Source: a bacterium
Lineage (GTDB): Bacteria; Gemmatimonadota; Gemmatimonadetes; Gemmatimonadales; Gemmatimonadaceae
Reading direction: 5' to 3'
Length of the DNA stretch: 7,175 nt
NCBI GenBank assembly: GCA_021802745.1
Contig: JAJZRK010000167.1
Coordinates: 1 to 7,175 of the forward strand
The translations under genes were made by a program, and so were the position numbers. Positions 6,227 through 7,175 of this stretch are shown piece by piece. Within the stretch, counting starts at the first letter, position 1. Each line of letters starts with the position of its first letter. Under the pieces are notes generated by a model, which worked only from the letters and a program-made list of their open reading frames with translations, was not told the DNA's origin and searched no databases.

Positions 6227-6658
6227 ATGAATCGCAAAACCCTGAAGGACGAAGTCTTCCTGCGCATGGCCTCGGAGCTCAGCCGCCTTGGGACGTGCTG
6301 TCGCCTGCAGGTGGGCGCGGTGCTCCTGCGACCGGACGGCGGCGTGGCCTCCGCCGGATTCAACGGCGCGCTCCCTGGCATGCCTCACTGCACACCGGAC
6401 ACCTGCCAGCCGGGGCAGCGCTGCCTGCACACGAGCCACGCCGAGGAGAACGCGCTCGGCTTCTGCGACGGGCACATTGCCGTGGCGTACGTCACCCACG
6501 AACCCTGCCTGGCGTGCACGCGCGCGCTGGTTCGCCGCGGGGTGCGCCGGGTGGTGTTCCAGCATCCGTACGTGAGCATCGCCCCGCAGGAGGCCGCCGA
6601 GCGCGCCTCCATCCTGCGGCATTATGACGTGCAGTGGGAGCAGCGGACCCTGGATTGA
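6227..6658 (+). CDS. dCMP/cytidine deaminase-family protein (ComEB-like)
   Basis: This is a 143-residue zinc-dependent deaminase of the dCMP deaminase family, which converts dCMP to dUMP for dTTP synthesis. The catalytic signature is complete: HAE at 71-73 (zinc-binding His and proton-shuttling Glu) and PCLAC with zinc-binding Cys 94 and 97. CRLQVGAVLL (25-34) and GFNG (near 45), a form of the family's GYNG loop, also fit. Three further Cys (55, 60, 66) lie between that loop and the active site, as in relatives with a second, structural zinc. The protein is shorter than ComEB or T4 deaminase (about 190 residues), mainly at the C-terminus. I chose the ATG at 6227; the GTG at 6221 is equally in frame, and neither has a clear ribosome binding site. 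The 204 bp before it (6023-6226) are GC-rich, with no gene or clear promoter seen. A related nucleotide deaminase activity is possible. Confidence 0.84.
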   Translation: MNRKTLKDEVFLRMASELSRLGTCCRLQVGAVLLRPDGGVASAGFNGALPGMPHCTPDTCQPGQRCLHTSHAEENALGFCDGHIAVAYVTHEPCLACTRALVRRGVRRVVFQHPYVSIAPQEAAERASILRHYDVQWEQRTLD

Positions 6659-6668
6659 CGAGGTCCGT

Positions 6669-7175
6669 TCAGCGTCGGGCGCCGAGGTTGGTGTAGTACC
6701 GTTCGATCTTGCGGACGTAGTCGAGCGTTTCGCGGTAGCGCCAGCGCGGCACCTTGGGCGCCACCTGCTCGATGTGCGCCCATTGTTCGCCGCTGCCCAC
6801 CTGATCCAGCGCCGTGCTCCGCGCGCGCTTGATGGTGCCCTCGCCCGCGTTGTAGCTGCCGAACATGAAGGCCGGGCGCTCGCGTTCGCTGATGGCACTG
6901 CTCCAGAGCTTCCAGAGATAGCGGTCGTGCATGATGCCGGCCGCGATGTTCCACTCCGGATCGTTGATGGCCCCGAATTCCGGGCGTCGCGTGGATATCG
7001 CGGCGTAGGTTGACGGCATCAGTTGCATGATGCCGCGCGCGCCGACGTAGCTGGTGGCGTTCGGGTCGAGGCCGCTCTCGGCCATCCCCTGCGCCTTGAA
7101 GTAGCGCCAGTCGAAGCCGGGGCCGAAGTAGCGCTTGCCGTAGCGGCGAAAGGTGTCGTCGTACCGGCTGGCGTT
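6669..7175 (-). CDS. Lytic murein transglycosylase, SLT domain (5' end outside window)
   Basis: The visible part is the C-terminal 168 residues; the frame stays open through position 7175, so the start lies outside. Enzymes of this family cut peptidoglycan between MurNAc and GlcNAc in the periplasm, leaving 1,6-anhydro ends. The window begins in YDDTFRRYGKRYFGPGFDWRYFKAQGMAESG, the standard entry to an SLT (Slt70/MltF-type) domain, with the catalytic Glu in AES. GARGIMQLMPSTYA, the family's GxMQ motif, follows, then AAGIMHDRYL, GSYNAGEGTI and the closing YRETLDYVRKIERYY. The ATG at 7085 is internal, because starting there would discard the helix just before the catalytic Glu. Family 1 is clear. 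The MltF-like subtype, including any upstream solute-binding domain or signal peptide, cannot be judged here. Its stop is 10 bp from the stop of the convergent deaminase gene. Confidence 0.9.
   Translation of the reverse strand, partial: NASRYDDTFRRYGKRYFGPGFDWRYFKAQGMAESGLDPNATSYVGARGIMQLMPSTYAAISTRRPEFGAINDPEWNIAAGIMHDRYLWKLWSSAISERERPAFMFGSYNAGEGTIKRARSTALDQVGSGEQWAHIEQVAPKVPRWRYRETLDYVRKIERYYTNLGARR

Overview
This is a GC-rich bacterial chromosome segment made almost entirely of core genes. Base composition, codon use and the gene mix would fit a soil or freshwater lineage such as Gemmatimonadota. That placement is an impression only, because nothing in the window fixes the phylum.

Layout. 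A MATE-family multidrug/cation exporter (33-1415, +) ends 7 bp from the end of a convergent PtsN-like PTS EIIA protein (1423-1875, -). A 114-bp divergent promoter region follows. It leads into a tightly packed + strand operon: a DusB-type tRNA-dihydrouridine synthase (1990-3075), the nickel-pincer cofactor enzyme LarB (3072-3827, overlapping as ATGA), and a membrane-anchored GAF-GAF-GGDEF diguanylate cyclase (3831-5450). The cyclase lies in the same reading frame as larB, separated from it by one TAG and one codon. Next is a 158-bp intergenic stretch with small repeats and a promoter, then the transfer-messenger RNA gene ssrA (5609-5968). Its tag reads ANNNFALAA, and a 36-bp perfect palindrome that looks like the terminator follows it. 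A short dCMP-deaminase-family protein (6227-6658, +) then converges with an SLT-type lytic transglycosylase (6669 to beyond 7175, -) that is cut by the window edge.

How the genes relate. The dus-larB-GGDEF run is probably co-transcribed and translationally coupled, but its products act in unrelated pathways: tRNA modification, cofactor synthesis and c-di-GMP signalling. The other genes look like independent housekeeping units (nitrogen/potassium-type PTS regulation, ribosome rescue, dTTP precursor supply, murein turnover). I see no mobile element, CRISPR array, defence cassette, tRNA or rRNA. I found no convincing undescribed system. The points most worth checking are the same-frame LarB/GGDEF junction, the tmRNA tag and its palindromic terminator, and the pairing of LarB with a GGDEF gene.
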